Shown piece after piece: positions 36,101 through 45,500 of a stretch of 64,000 nucleotides of DNA. The position numbers and the translations under genes were made by a program. The notes beneath the pieces are model-generated. The model did not search any database. It saw only the letters and a list, made by a program, of their open reading frames with translations, and had not been told where the DNA came from. The stretch is from contig JAUCBN010000020.1 of NCBI GenBank assembly GCA_035048815.1, positions 5,463,501-5,527,500 on the forward strand, in the 5' to 3' direction. Origin of the DNA: Abelmoschus esculentus (Eukaryota; Streptophyta; Magnoliopsida; Malvales; Malvaceae). The stretch's first letter is position 1. Every line of letters starts with the position of its first letter.

Positions 36101-37521
36101 GGTACCGAAACTTGTCTAGTAACTCGTACTTCTCCGCCATCATTTAACCATTGAAGACGGTATGGTTTGGGATGCTTCTTCGTCTTTAAGCCTAACTTAT
36201 CAACCATGAAAGAACTTGCAACATTAGTACAACTACCACCATCAATAATGACAACACATACCTTGTCGTTAATGAGGCATCTAGTATGGAAGATGTTCTC
36301 TCGTTGCTGGTCGTCTTGTGTAGGTGTAGCATTTAGACTTCTTTTTATGACAAGTGCTTCACCGGTCATGTATGTATCCAAGGCATCATCCGCATCATCC
36401 TTGTCTTCCTCGTGTAAAGGTTCATGTTCTTCATTGTCGGATTCAGACTCAATCTCTCCGTTTTCTAACATCAACATAGTCTTCCGATTAGGACATTGGC
36501 TTGCAATATGTCCTCTTCCAAGACACTTAAAGCATTGAATATCCCTTGAGCGTTCTGGACGTTCTGGTTGTGCATTTTGCTTCCCACGCCCAACATCTAC
36601 AATCGGGGCCTTTGGCTTGCTCGTTTCACCCTTCTCTTTGTTTTGAAACGGTACTTGTTTCCTGAAATTGTTAGAAGGATTGAAAACAGAATTGGAAGGA
36701 GGTCTGAAAGAATTATTACCTCGGGATGACGACATCTTTCTTCGTTGCTGCCTCTCAACCTTAATTGCCATTTGCACCATTTCGTCTAATTCGACGTAAT
36801 GTTGCAATTCAACAGCATTGGCAATGTCGGTGTTCAAACCTGAAAGGAATCGCGCCATGGTTGCTTCTCGGTCTTCCTCAATGTTAGCACGCATCATGGC
36901 CATCTCCATGTCTTTAAAATAATCTTCGACGCTTCGATTTCCTTGTTTCAAAGTTTGTAACCTTTGAAATAGGTCTCGATGGTAATGGGATGGTACAAAT
37001 CTCTTTCTCAAAATTCTTTTCATCTCTGCCCATGTATTGATTGGACCTTCACCGGTTCGTCTTCTACTTAGAATCAATTGATCCCACCAAATTAAGGCAT
37101 AGTCAACGAACTCCATCGCTGCCAATCGAACCTTCTTCTGGTCAGAATAATTGTAGCAATCAAAGACGTGTTCCACCTTGCTTTCCCACGCAAGATATGC
37201 ATCCGGATCTGATCGTCCTTGAAAAGGGGGTATGGCAACTTTGATGTTGTTCAAATTGTCATCCGGTTGTGCCTGGTGTTGTACACGCCTCCCATTTGTT
37301 CTAGGAGCATTCTGCCTCGGTTCTTGCACTTCTTCAACGTCATCATTGTTGTCATCATGGGAATTGTTTTGAGATCCCTCGATCTTGTCCATTCTCACGT
37401 GCAATTGTTCAATCTCTGATTGCACTACTCTTCGGACTTCTCGAAGCATGGCTTGCATCATAAGGCTTGGTTGAACGTCGTTTTGTTGTTGATCATCACG
37501 ATCTCCATTTGAACCTGCCAT
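32914..37521 (-). CDS. A2 gag-pol polyprotein
   Basis: A single frame of about 1535 codons supplies every protein for reverse transcription and integration. I chose ATG 37521 (MAGSNGDRDD) over the ORF's first ATG 22 codons upstream because the A1 relative starts at the matching place. Domains in order: gag with the tract KRFVPSHYHRDLFQRLQTLK; CCHC knuckle CFKCLGRGHIASQC (about 328-342); protease with VIIDGGSCTN (about 424); RT with YFDDI (about 785); RNase H starting near FEIECDASG (about 928); integrase HHCC zinc site (HEGGLMGH ... CERCVTCKK, about 1113-1158); DDE residues in SMDFVLG, SDRDVKF and GQTEVVN; and a GPF/Y-type module (GDGPFQVVEKV). No chromodomain follows. The tail, with SGPITRSKAKQ, is encoded across the polypurine tract and inside the LTR. 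Confidence 0.95.
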   Translation of the reverse strand: MAGSNGDRDDQQQNDVQPSLMMQAMLREVRRVVQSEIEQLHVRMDKIEGSQNNSHDDNNDDVEEVQEPRQNAPRTNGRRVQHQAQPDDNLNNIKVAIPPFQGRSDPDAYLAWESKVEHVFDCYNYSDQKKVRLAAMEFVDYALIWWDQLILSRRRTGEGPINTWAEMKRILRKRFVPSHYHRDLFQRLQTLKQGNRSVEDYFKDMEMAMMRANIEEDREATMARFLSGLNTDIANAVELQHYVELDEMVQMAIKVERQQRRKMSSSRGNNSFRPPSNSVFNPSNNFRKQVPFQNKEKGETSKPKAPIVDVGRGKQNAQPERPERSRDIQCFKCLGRGHIASQCPNRKTMLMLENGEIESESDNEEHEPLHEEDKDDADDALDTYMTGEALVIKRSLNATPTQDDQQRENIFHTRCLINDKVCVVIIDGGSCTNVASSFMVDKLGLKTKKHPKPYRLQWLNDGGEVRVTRQVSVPFTIGRYKDEILCDVVSMDACHLLLGRPWQYDKGTLHDGITNRYSFTHAGKKITLAPLTPSQVQEDQVRLRKNVEEAKTERKKTNVYASGKDIRKCLSSQQTLLILMYKEYCLLSDIPNDLPASITSLLQEFEDVFPDETPSGLPPIRGIEHQIDFIPGATIPNRPAYRSNPEETKELQKQITELMEKGYIRESLSPCAVPVLLVPKKDGTWRMCVDCRAVNQITIKYRHPIPRLDDMLDELCGATIFSKIDLKSGYHQIRMREGDEWKTAFKTKLGLYEWLVMPFGLTNAPSTFMRLMNHVLRSYIGKYCVVYFDDILIYSKSLQDHEEHLRNVLGTLRKERLFGNLKKCMFCTDKVTFLGFIVTAQGVEVDPEKVKAIQDWPRPTSISQVRSFHGLASFYRRFVPNFSSITAPLTGIIKKNSVFNWGNEQEEAFLKIKDYLTKAPVLALPNFDKMFEIECDASGIGIGAVLSQEKRPIAYFSEKLSGATLNYPVYDKEMYALIRALETWQHYLLPKEFVIHTDHEALKHITGQHKLNKRHAKWVEFLESFPYVIRYKKGKDNVVADALSRRYALLNYLDSHLIGFAYIKELYATDPDFGERYTLCEKGADEKFYRHDDYLFKEGRLCIPQGSIREVLIREAHEGGLMGHFGVTKTLHILKEHLFWPKMRRDVERMCERCVTCKKAKSKVLPRGLYLPLPIPDSPWTDISMDFVLGLPRTRTGRDSIFVVVDRFSKMAHFIACHKTDDAVNVANLFFKEIVRLHGIPRSIVSDRDVKFLSHFWRTLWSKLGTKLMFSTTCHPQTDGQTEVVNRILSTLLRSIIKKNIKTWEDCLPHVEFAYNHAVHSATKMSPFEVVYGFNPITPLDMLPLPYEQVTNRDGQSKADYVKKLHQQVKDNLERRTQQYEKQANKGRKRVTFDVGDWVWIHFRKERFPTQRRSKLLPRGDGPFQVVEKVNDNAYKLDLPGEYNVSATFNVSDLSPFNDSADLRTNPFQEGGDDVSTSTQAQTADPEVLPSGPITRSKAKQFREVLILKCLQVSESLNNAYALENKLYTMLHTDV
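33104..33116 (-). promoter_or_regulatory. A2 polypurine tract
   Basis: On the element strand AAGAAGGGGGGGA abuts the 3' LTR. It is the plus-strand primer site, and it also encodes residues of the polyprotein (QEGGDD). Confidence 0.88.
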
Positions 37522-38228
37522 TGTTAGTAAAGAACAAACAACACAAAATAAAAATAAGGATAAATGGACCTCACAAAGTACACACACAAGATCCTCACAA
37601 GTTCACTCCAAAGAAAAATAAAAATGGCACTCCAACACTCGTGTTTCACTCGGGAATACTTGAATGGCTCTTTTGATTCCCCTTCTGATCTCACACACAC
37701 AAATGCCTTTTACCACTCCTTCTCTCGTTATAAGTTCTTTAGAGGACTAGCGTAGACTTTCTTCAAATCTGTCACAAGTGTTAGTCTTTAACAACAACGG
37801 TTAGTGACAATCGAAATGTAAGGTTCTGTCCAAAACAAATTCGGTTAGTGTTAAATGGAAAGAAAAGTGATGTAAAGTAAGGTAAAGGTTAGAAAGAAAG
37901 AAAAAGAAAAAAAAAAAAAAAAAAAATGGATTACTTACTACAAAGAAACACTGACTACTCTCCTTTCACCGAACAATCAATTCTTCATGCCCGGTTGATT
38001 ATGGTAGTGTTTGATGCTGTAGAACACATTAAACTTGCATTTTCTTTCATCTTTTCAATACCATGAAGTGCTTTTCTTTCAACTATTGATATTCTGATTT
38101 TTTTTGAATTTTCGAAATTTTTTTTTTTACTAGAGTTGACTTTGACTTTTTTTTTTTTTTGACTTTTTTTTTGTTTTTTTGATTGTTTTTGCACTCACGA
38201 AGATGATTCTTACTTGTAATCCAACCTA
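37522..38228 (-). other. A2 5' leader
   Basis: No coding capacity is supported. A long A run (37908-37926) and GACTTT-type repeats (38100-38180; AAAGTC on the element strand) lie between the primer site and gag. Confidence 0.6.
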
Positions 38229-38242
38229 GGCTCTGATTACCA
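38229..38242 (-). promoter_or_regulatory. A2 primer binding site
   Basis: On the minus strand this reads TGGTAATCAGAGCC, two bases from the LTR end. It is the tRNA-iMet type with the same inserted A as the A1 element. Confidence 0.88.
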
Positions 38243-38244
38243 CA

Positions 38245-39809
38245 TGATAAGAGGGCTCCTTGTTGAGGACGCCTTCTTGATTGTTTCGGATCTAGGATTG
38301 AAGTAAGATGTCTCCTGCAATAAGCATGGCTGCAAATTGGTGTTTAAAAGGGCTGAAAAATTTAGGTAGACAGAATGTAGAAGATGAAGGCTCGGAGAAG
38401 TTGACAATGGTGGAACGTTGAAAGTATTGGTTTGGTTATGGCTAGGTTTGGTCTTTGGTGAGGTGACTGGTGAGAAATGAAGTTTCTGACAAGGTTGAAA
38501 AATAGGATGCAAGGGGTAGTACGAAAATGAAATAAAAACAAGGAAAAGAAATAAAATGAAACAAACTCCAAGGATGAACTCGAACAATCTGTTGAACGAA
38601 CCCGAACCTTATCTTGAACTTGCTTCAGACGGACTTGGACCCTTCGATTATCTACAACCGAGAACCCAAAGTATCAAAGGGGTTGACCACGCAAGCAACG
38701 AACTTGAGAAGTCAGAAAGTTCTCAAAAGAACCGAAATGAGAGAAATTCTCACAAAAGTAAATTTCATTCAAATTGTCTTTTTTTTTTTTACATTACAAA
38801 GTATACATATATATAGGCTAGTACAAGGGAGTTGGAGCCTAGAATACTTGGCCAGAATTGAATTGGAAGTTTCAGATGAGTGGCCTGAAATGTAAGCACA
38901 ATTAACATGTGTTAATTATGTTAAATGTGGATGATAAAACTACTCATCCTTATCCTTTGTGGCCGGCTGGTTTTGGAGGGAGAGAAGACTGAATTGCAAA
39001 CATTTAACACATGTGTTTTATGTGTGAAATTCAAAGGAAATAACTCCTTGTCCTTATCTTACTTTGACGCCAACTTCAAGGAGGGAAATCTTGAAATTTG
39101 AATCTGCCACATGCCATGCACATGCACATGCTTGGAATGGATGGTGGACGCCCCTCATGCTGGTCACATGACCATGACACACTCTCCCACGTGGAGGACA
39201 CCTTTGAGCTATCCCGGGACTCACCAGCTTGAGTTGAGCTAGTAGAGCTGGAGTTGAGCTGAATGGAGCTGAGTTGAGCTGAATTCAGCTAGCTGAAGTG
39301 TTGAGGATTAGTTGAGCTGAAACGAGCTGCTAGAAATCCATTGAGCTTTTCCCGAGCTAAGGTGAAGTCCTTCATTTGGTACTCTTCCTTGTGCCTATGA
39401 GAAAACAAAAGTTATACCATCATAAGTATTGTAAACTTATTAAAGAAAGTTAAAACAAGCTGAAAAACATAGTTATCATATTGGAAAACATGTAACAAGC
39501 TAAAGAAACATGGTAAACATGATTATGAGCTTGTGTTCTTATTGAACTTATTGAAAACACACCTATTTACATGCTTAATAAACACAATACTAGCTTAAGT
39601 ACTATATAGTTACAAGATGTTACACATCAGTATGTAACATAGTGTAAAGTTTATTCTCTAAGGCATATGCATTATTAAGGGATTCTGAGACTTGTAAACA
39701 TTTAAGAATAAGAACTTCCCTGAATTGCTTAGCCTTTGATCGAGTGATGGGTCCTGATGGTAAGACCTCCGGATCAGCTGTTTGAGCTTGTGTAGATGTG
39801 CTCACATCA
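38245..39809 (-). repeat. A2 5' LTR (1565 bp)
   Basis: It has the same length and, by eye, the same sequence as the 3' LTR. A TATATATA box is at about 38805-38816 on the element strand. The orphan pol-tail frame (39620-39809) is present here too. Confidence 0.95.
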
Positions 39810-40900
39810 CAACAAGCAAGTGAAAATTCCATTTTCCATTGGAAGATACATAGATGAAGTCTTGTGTGACATACTACCTATGAGTGCAAGTCATATTCTT
39901 CTAGGGAGACCGTGGCAATACGACAAGAGAGCAGTTCCTGACGGTTACACCAATCAATTCTCATTTATGTTTAAAGGAAGAAAGATCATCCTAACACCTT
40001 TGACCCCAAGTCAAGTACATCGTGACCAGGAACAATTATCTAAGCGAATTGCAACATGGAATAAAAACAAAAAGGGAAAATAGGAAGTCAAAGAAGGTTC
40101 GATGGAAGAAGAGCATTTTAAAGAAAAAGAAACCACCGGAGTTGAAAATGAAAATGAGGAAATGAAAATAGTTGGAGTTGAAAATGAAAATGACAAAATG
40201 AAAATAGTTAGAGTTGAAAATGAAGATGTGAATGAAGAGTATGTTGGAGTTGAAAATGCGCGAATTGAAAAGGAAGAGTGTGAAGAAGAAAAGCAGATTT
40301 TATCTAACAATTATTTTCTTCCTATTTTTGAATTTTCATTTTTACAGGATGATAAAAGGAAGACCCCAAGAGAGGCTCCAATTGCATTGTCGATCTTAAA
40401 GGAAACTCAACAACCAACACCAATTAAACATCCACCATGGTTTGCTATTTTCACTCATTTGGTTAAGAGTTACTCATTCTCTGACTATGATTTCTTTTGT
40501 AATAAATTGATTCACGTACTTGGTGTTATCCTACCAAACTACGATGGCAAGTTCTTTTGTCATTCTAGGGATGATTGGTGCATCAAAATATGTCATTCCA
40601 GGAGAGCTATACAGTTAAGACTCTTCAACAATCATTATGATGATTCGAAGAGTGGGGATGAAAAGTTACATATCTTTTCCAAAGAACATGATGTTTCGAG
40701 CCGAGGAAGGATTCAAAGAATAAGTTTTGTTCTTAAAAGTCATGATGTTGCAAAAGGAGGATTCCAAAGAATTAGTGCCTATTTAGAGAAGGATGACCCG
40801 AGAAAATTGAACACATCACTTGGAAGGAGTGAGAATTCGTCCACCCTAACTACAAGGAAGTGTCCATTAAAGAACAATTTCAATTTGAGGACAAATCGCC

Positions 40901-40916
40901 AAAAAGAAGGGGAGGA
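40901..40916 (+). promoter_or_regulatory. Polypurine tract of left family B
   Basis: AAAAAGAAGGGGAGGA lies directly before the 3' LTR start TGATATGATCC. It is the plus-strand priming site and is also part of the ORF (KEGEDD). Confidence 0.85.
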
Positions 40917-42517
40917 TGATATGATCCTAATCGGCACCTATTTTCTCTATGGTTTAATCACATCATTAAAAATCTTCTAGACTGATTCTAAGGGAGTTCT
41001 ACCATACTTTATCTTCTATTATCTAATTTATGAATTCTATATATTGACAAGCATGCTTTTTCTATTTAAGTGATGCTTCGTGATTGCATAACTACATCTT
41101 TATAATTATTCTAATTTAGCGTATTCTTAATATTAGCTAAACTATATTATTTTAAGCTCATTTTAGCTTATTTCAATTCGTTTCAGCTTACTTATTGTTT
41201 TAGTTATTTTAAGTAAAGATAATAGTCTAAGAAAGCTTAAAGACATCAAGGGTAGCTCAACTTTGCTTGGAAAGGATTATGGTAGCTCTTAGCAGCTCAA
41301 GAATAACTAAAACGCAAAGGAATGCAAAGGAGCTCAAATGGAGGACTATTTCAGCTCATGAACTTAAAAGGACTATGAAGAGGAGCTCACGAACTTAAAG
41401 GCCTAGCTCAACCAGCTAAAGTCAGGTCCAGAAAGCTCAAATTGAAAGAAAAATTTGAGCTAGCTAGCTCAACTCAAGTCAGCTCACTCTCAGCTTAATC
41501 AACTCATCTCAGCTCACCCTACAACCTTCAGCTCAATCATGGAAGGACATGTTCCCTCCCCAAGGGACACAATCGACCAACCATGGAGGGAAACATGTTT
41601 GGGCGCCACTCCTTGGAGGGAAATATGAATTTCACGCCAAAACAAAGAGACATCACTCTTCATTGGACAGATTCATGATGGTCCACTTGTTTGCTAATTT
41701 CGAGTAGGATACAAGTCGAATTGGGTTTCGGAGTCTTCATGAAAGTTGTTCCTCTATCTCTTATCTTTCCAAATCATGTTGAATCTTATCAATCCGATAT
41801 CGGGAGCTTGATATATGGCCCAATTACTGAAGACTATGCAGGCCGGACCGAAAAGTTACAACTCTTCGAATAGATTTGGAGGGAGACACCATTCAAATGA
41901 ATAGTTATCCGAATAGTTAAAGGCCATTTCGTCCAAACCCCTTAGAAAACTATAAATAGGACTTGGATTTCATTTTGTAAATAGACCATTCAGATTATAT
42001 AAAATTACTTGTGGGAATTTTCTCTCGTTTAGTTCTTCTTAGAACTTTATCGACTTATAAAGTAATTTTTGTACTTGTGGCGTCAACCCCTTTCTATCCA
42101 TCATCATACTTCGGGTTCTTTAAGTTTAATATACTAAAAGGGTCAAAGTCCGTTTATTACCATCCTTTGAAGATCAATATAAGATTCGGGATTAGGTTTT
42201 CCATAATCTAGTTTCTTCCTTGAGTATCTTTAAGATACTATTTCCCTTTTACCATATCACCATCCTTACATATCCTCTCATTCAATCATCATTCCCGCCC
42301 CTTTGTCATCATCACAAATCGTTCTAAACATCCATTCACCGTTGTCAACACCACATATCCTTCCGCTTCCAAATCAGTCCCTAAACTATTTCTTTCATCC
42401 TTTATCCTTAATTCTTTATTTTGCAGCCACTTCTTGCGAGGGACTTGCTTGCTAACTTCCTAGGTCCTACAATCAAAGTTTGCCGTTCAGCATCATCAAC
42501 AAGATCGGCACATATCA
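40917..42517 (+). repeat. Family B 3' LTR (1601 bp), left copy
   Basis: This is the only uninterrupted B LTR, from TGATATGATCC to GCACATATCA. It has an AGCTCA-rich tract at about 41280-41520 and a TATA box at 41951-41958. The B ORF continues into its first 60 bases. It is followed by the GAACT target duplication. Confidence 0.93.
41951..41958 (+). promoter_or_regulatory. TATA box in the family B LTR
   Basis: TATAAATA within ACTATAAATAGGAC. The same box is at 52159-52166 in the right 5' LTR and is mutated to TATAAGTA in the left 5' LTR. Confidence 0.65.
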
Positions 42518-45500
42518 GAACTCTTGAAATTTGATTAAATCTAATTTTGTGGCCGTTTTGTTGGGTTTAAAGCGGGTATGTCTAATTGGGAATTTTAGTG
42601 AAACCGTTGGGATTTTAACAGATTAAATGCTCTAAAATTGAGATTAAGCTGTTTAATTTGATTTAAAATACCGTAATTAACTATTAGAACTCATGACATT
42701 TGACTTATTCTTATTTTGTGGACGTTTTGTTAGGTTTAAACTGTGCATATCTAATTGAGCTTATAGTGAACTCATTGAAATTTAAAACAAGAAAAATGCT
42801 CTGAAATTGATATTAAGTTGTTTGATCATACTCAAAAGCCCATAATTAACTATTTGAACTCATTAAATGTGATTGAATCTCATTTTGTGCGTGTTGGTTG
42901 GTTTAAAGCGTTTATGTCTAAATGGGCTTTTAAGTGAACCCGTTGGAACTTTAACCGAGTAAAATGCTCTAAAATGGAGATTAAGTTGTATAATTCGTTT
43001 CAACTTTCCCTAATTAAATATTTGAACTCATGAAAATTGATTTATTCTTATTTTGCGATCGTTTTGTTAGGTTTAAAGTGTTGTATATCTAAATGGATTT
43101 TATATTGATCACATTAGAAGTTAAACTGAGTAAAATAATCTAAAATTGAGATTAAGTGGATTAATCGTGTTCAAAGTCCCTTAATTAACTATTTCAAATC
43201 ATAAAATTTGATTAAATCTCATTTTGTGGACCTTTTACTATGCATAAAGTGTGCATACCGAAATGGGATTTATAGTGATCACGTTAGAAATTAACCAAGT
43301 AAAATGCTCTAAAATTGAGATTAAGTGGTTTAATCTTTCAAAAACCCATAATTAACTATTTGAACTCGTGAAATTTGATTAAATCTCATTTTGTGGGCTT
43401 TTTGTTGGGTTTAAAGGGCGCATGTCTAATTGGGCATTTAGTGAAACCGTGGTGATTTTAACCGAGTAAAATTCTCTAAATTGAGATTAAGTTGTGTAAT
43501 TTGATCTAAAATACCATAATTAACTATTTGAACTCATGACGTTTGATTTATTCTTGTTTTGCGACCGTTTTGTTACGTTGAAAGTGTGCATATCTAATTG
43601 AGCTTATAGTGAACACATTAGAATTTAAACCGAGAAAAATGCTCTAAAATAGGGCTTAAGTGGTTTAATCATATTCAAAAAGCCATAATTAACGATTTGA
43701 ACTCTTGAAATTTTACTAAATCTCATTTTATGGCGGTTTTGTTCTAATTGGGCATTTATTGAAACCGTTGGGATTTTAACCATGTAAAATGCTCTAAAAT
43801 TGAGATTAAGTTGTGTAATTTGGTTTAAAATACCACAATTAACTATTATAACTCATGACATGTGATTTATTCTTATTTTTGCGGCCGTTTTGTAGGTTTA
43901 AAGTGCGCAAATCTAATTGAGCTTTATAGTGACCACATTGAAATTTAACCAAGTAAAATGCTCTAAAATTAAGATTAAGTGAACTAATCATATTCAAAAA
44001 CCCATAATTAACTATCTGAACTCTTGAAATCTGATTAAATATAATTTTGGGGTCGTTTTGATGGGTTTAAAGCGGGATGTCTAATTGGGCATTTTAGTGA
44101 AACCGTTGGGTTTTTACCGATTAAATGCTCTAAAATTGAGATTAAGCTGTTTAATTTGATTTAAAATACCGTAATTAACTATTAGAACTCATGACATCTG
44201 ATTTATTCTTATTTTGTGGACGTTTTGTTAGGTTTAAACTATGCATATCTAATTGAGCTTATAGTGAACTCAATGGAATTTAAAACAAGAAAAATGCTCT
44301 GAATTTGATATTAAGTTGTTTGATCATACTCAAAAGTCCATAATTAACTATTTGAACTCCTTAAATGTGATTGAATCTCATTTTGTACGTGTTTGTTGGT
44401 TTAAAGCGTTTATGTCTAAAAGGGCTTTTAAGTGAACCCGTCGGAACTTTAACCGAGTAAATTGCTCTAAAATGGAGATTAAGTTGTATAATTCGTTTCA
44501 ACTTTCCCTAATTAAATATTTGAAGTCATGAAAATTGATTTATTCTTATTTTGCGATCGTTTTGTTAGGTTTAAAGAGTTGTATATCTAAATGGGTTTTA
44601 TAGTGATCACATTAGAAGTTAAACTGAGTAAAATAATCTAAAATTGAGATTAAGTGGATTAATCGTGTTCAAAGTCCCATAGTTAACGATTTGAAATCAT
44701 AAAATTTGATTAAATCTCATTTTGTGGACCTTTTTGCTATGCATAAAGTGTGCATACCGAAATGAGATTTATAGTGATCACGTTAGAAATTAACCAAGTA
44801 AAATGCTCTAAAATTGAGATTAAGTGGTTTAATCCTTTCAAAAACCCATAATTAACTATTTGAACTCGTGAGATTTGACTAAATCTCATTTTGTGTCCGT
44901 TTTGTTGGGTTTAAAGTGCGCATGTCTAATTGGACATTTAGTGAAACCGTGGTGATTATAACCGAGTAAAATGCTCTAAATTGAGATTAAGTTGTATAAT
45001 TTGATTTAAAATCCCATAATTAAATATTTGAACTCGTGATGTTTGATTTATTCTTGTTTTGCGGCCATTTTGTTATGTTGAAAGTGTGCATATCTAATTG
45101 AGCTTATAGTGAACACATTAGAATTGAAACCGAGAAAAATGCTCTAAAATAGGGCTTAAGTGGTTTAATCATATTCAAAAACCCATAATTAACGATTTGA
45201 ACTCTTAAAATTTTATTAAATCTCATTTTATGGCGGTTTTGTTGGGTTTAAAGCGCGCATGTCTAATTGGGAATTTTATTGAAACCGTTGGGATTTTAAC
45301 TGTGTAAAATGCTCTAAAATTGAGATTAAGTTATGTAATTTGGTTTAAAATACCACAATTAACTATTATAACTCATGACATTTGATTTATTCTTATTTTG
45401 CAACTGTTTTGTAGGTTTAAAAAAGTGTGTAAATCTAATTGTGCTTTATAGTGACCACATTGAAATTTAACCGAGTAAAATGCTCTAAAATTAAGATTAA

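Larger units (their letters stand above)
31539..39809 (-). mobile_element. A2: complete, young Ty3/gypsy (CRM-like) retrotransposon
   Basis: It is an 8271-bp minus-strand element with two 1565-bp LTRs, flanked by CAACA at 31534-31538 and 39810-39814. It split the family B ORF between two codons of the protease; the uninterrupted sequence is seen at 58765. The LTRs have the same length, and their translations in several frames are identical, so the insertion is very recent. Primer site, polypurine tract and a full-length gag-pol ORF are all present. It is absent from the duplicate B copy, so it arrived after that duplication. It may be autonomous. CRM lineage is suggested by the lack of a chromodomain, the pol tail encoded in the LTR, and the satellite setting. 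Confidence 0.95.
31253..40980 (+). pseudogene. Family B ORF: protease plus unrecognised domain, split by A2
   Basis: Exonic parts are 31253-31538 and 39815-40980. The start ATG (MSPESCDFSS) matches that in the right copy at 58483; an in-frame ATG lies 48 bp upstream. Protease comes first (LIIDGGSCTNIAS; after the insertion, LGRPWQYDKRA). Next come four acidic 12-residue repeats beginning GVENENEEMKIV (40138-40281), then about 200 residues I do not recognise (for example HPPWFAIFTHLVKSYSF). The end, LRTNRQKEGEDD, resembles the last residues of A2 pol before its LTR. The frame passes through the polypurine tract into the 3' LTR and stops at about 40980. Breaks: the A2 insertion and a TAG at 40081 where the right copy has GAG. 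No gag, RT, RNase H or integrase core. Confidence 0.85.
25398..42517 (+). mobile_element. Family B non-autonomous LTR retrotransposon with nested C and A2 insertions
   Basis: The ends are TGATAT at 25398 and ATATCA at 42517, flanked by GAACT on both sides (25393-25397 and 42518-42522) inside one satellite monomer. Removing the nested elements at 26669-30433 and 31539-39809 leaves about 5.1 kb: 5' LTR, primer site, leader, one ORF, polypurine tract, 3' LTR. The ORF encodes only protease and an unrecognised region, with no gag, RT, RNase H or integrase core. It must have moved using proteins of a relative. The copy at 51128-59995 descends from the same insertion event. Confidence 0.93.

Noticed and set aside
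37522..37587. Upstream ATG at 37587 as the A2 gag start
   Set aside because: The extra 22 residues are hydrophobic leader translation; the relative at 3017 starts at the matching downstream ATG.
41691..42211. ORFs in B LTRs (also 25969-26202 and 51785-52081) as genes
   Set aside because: Each is a different open frame of LTR sequence, and they are not maintained between LTR copies.
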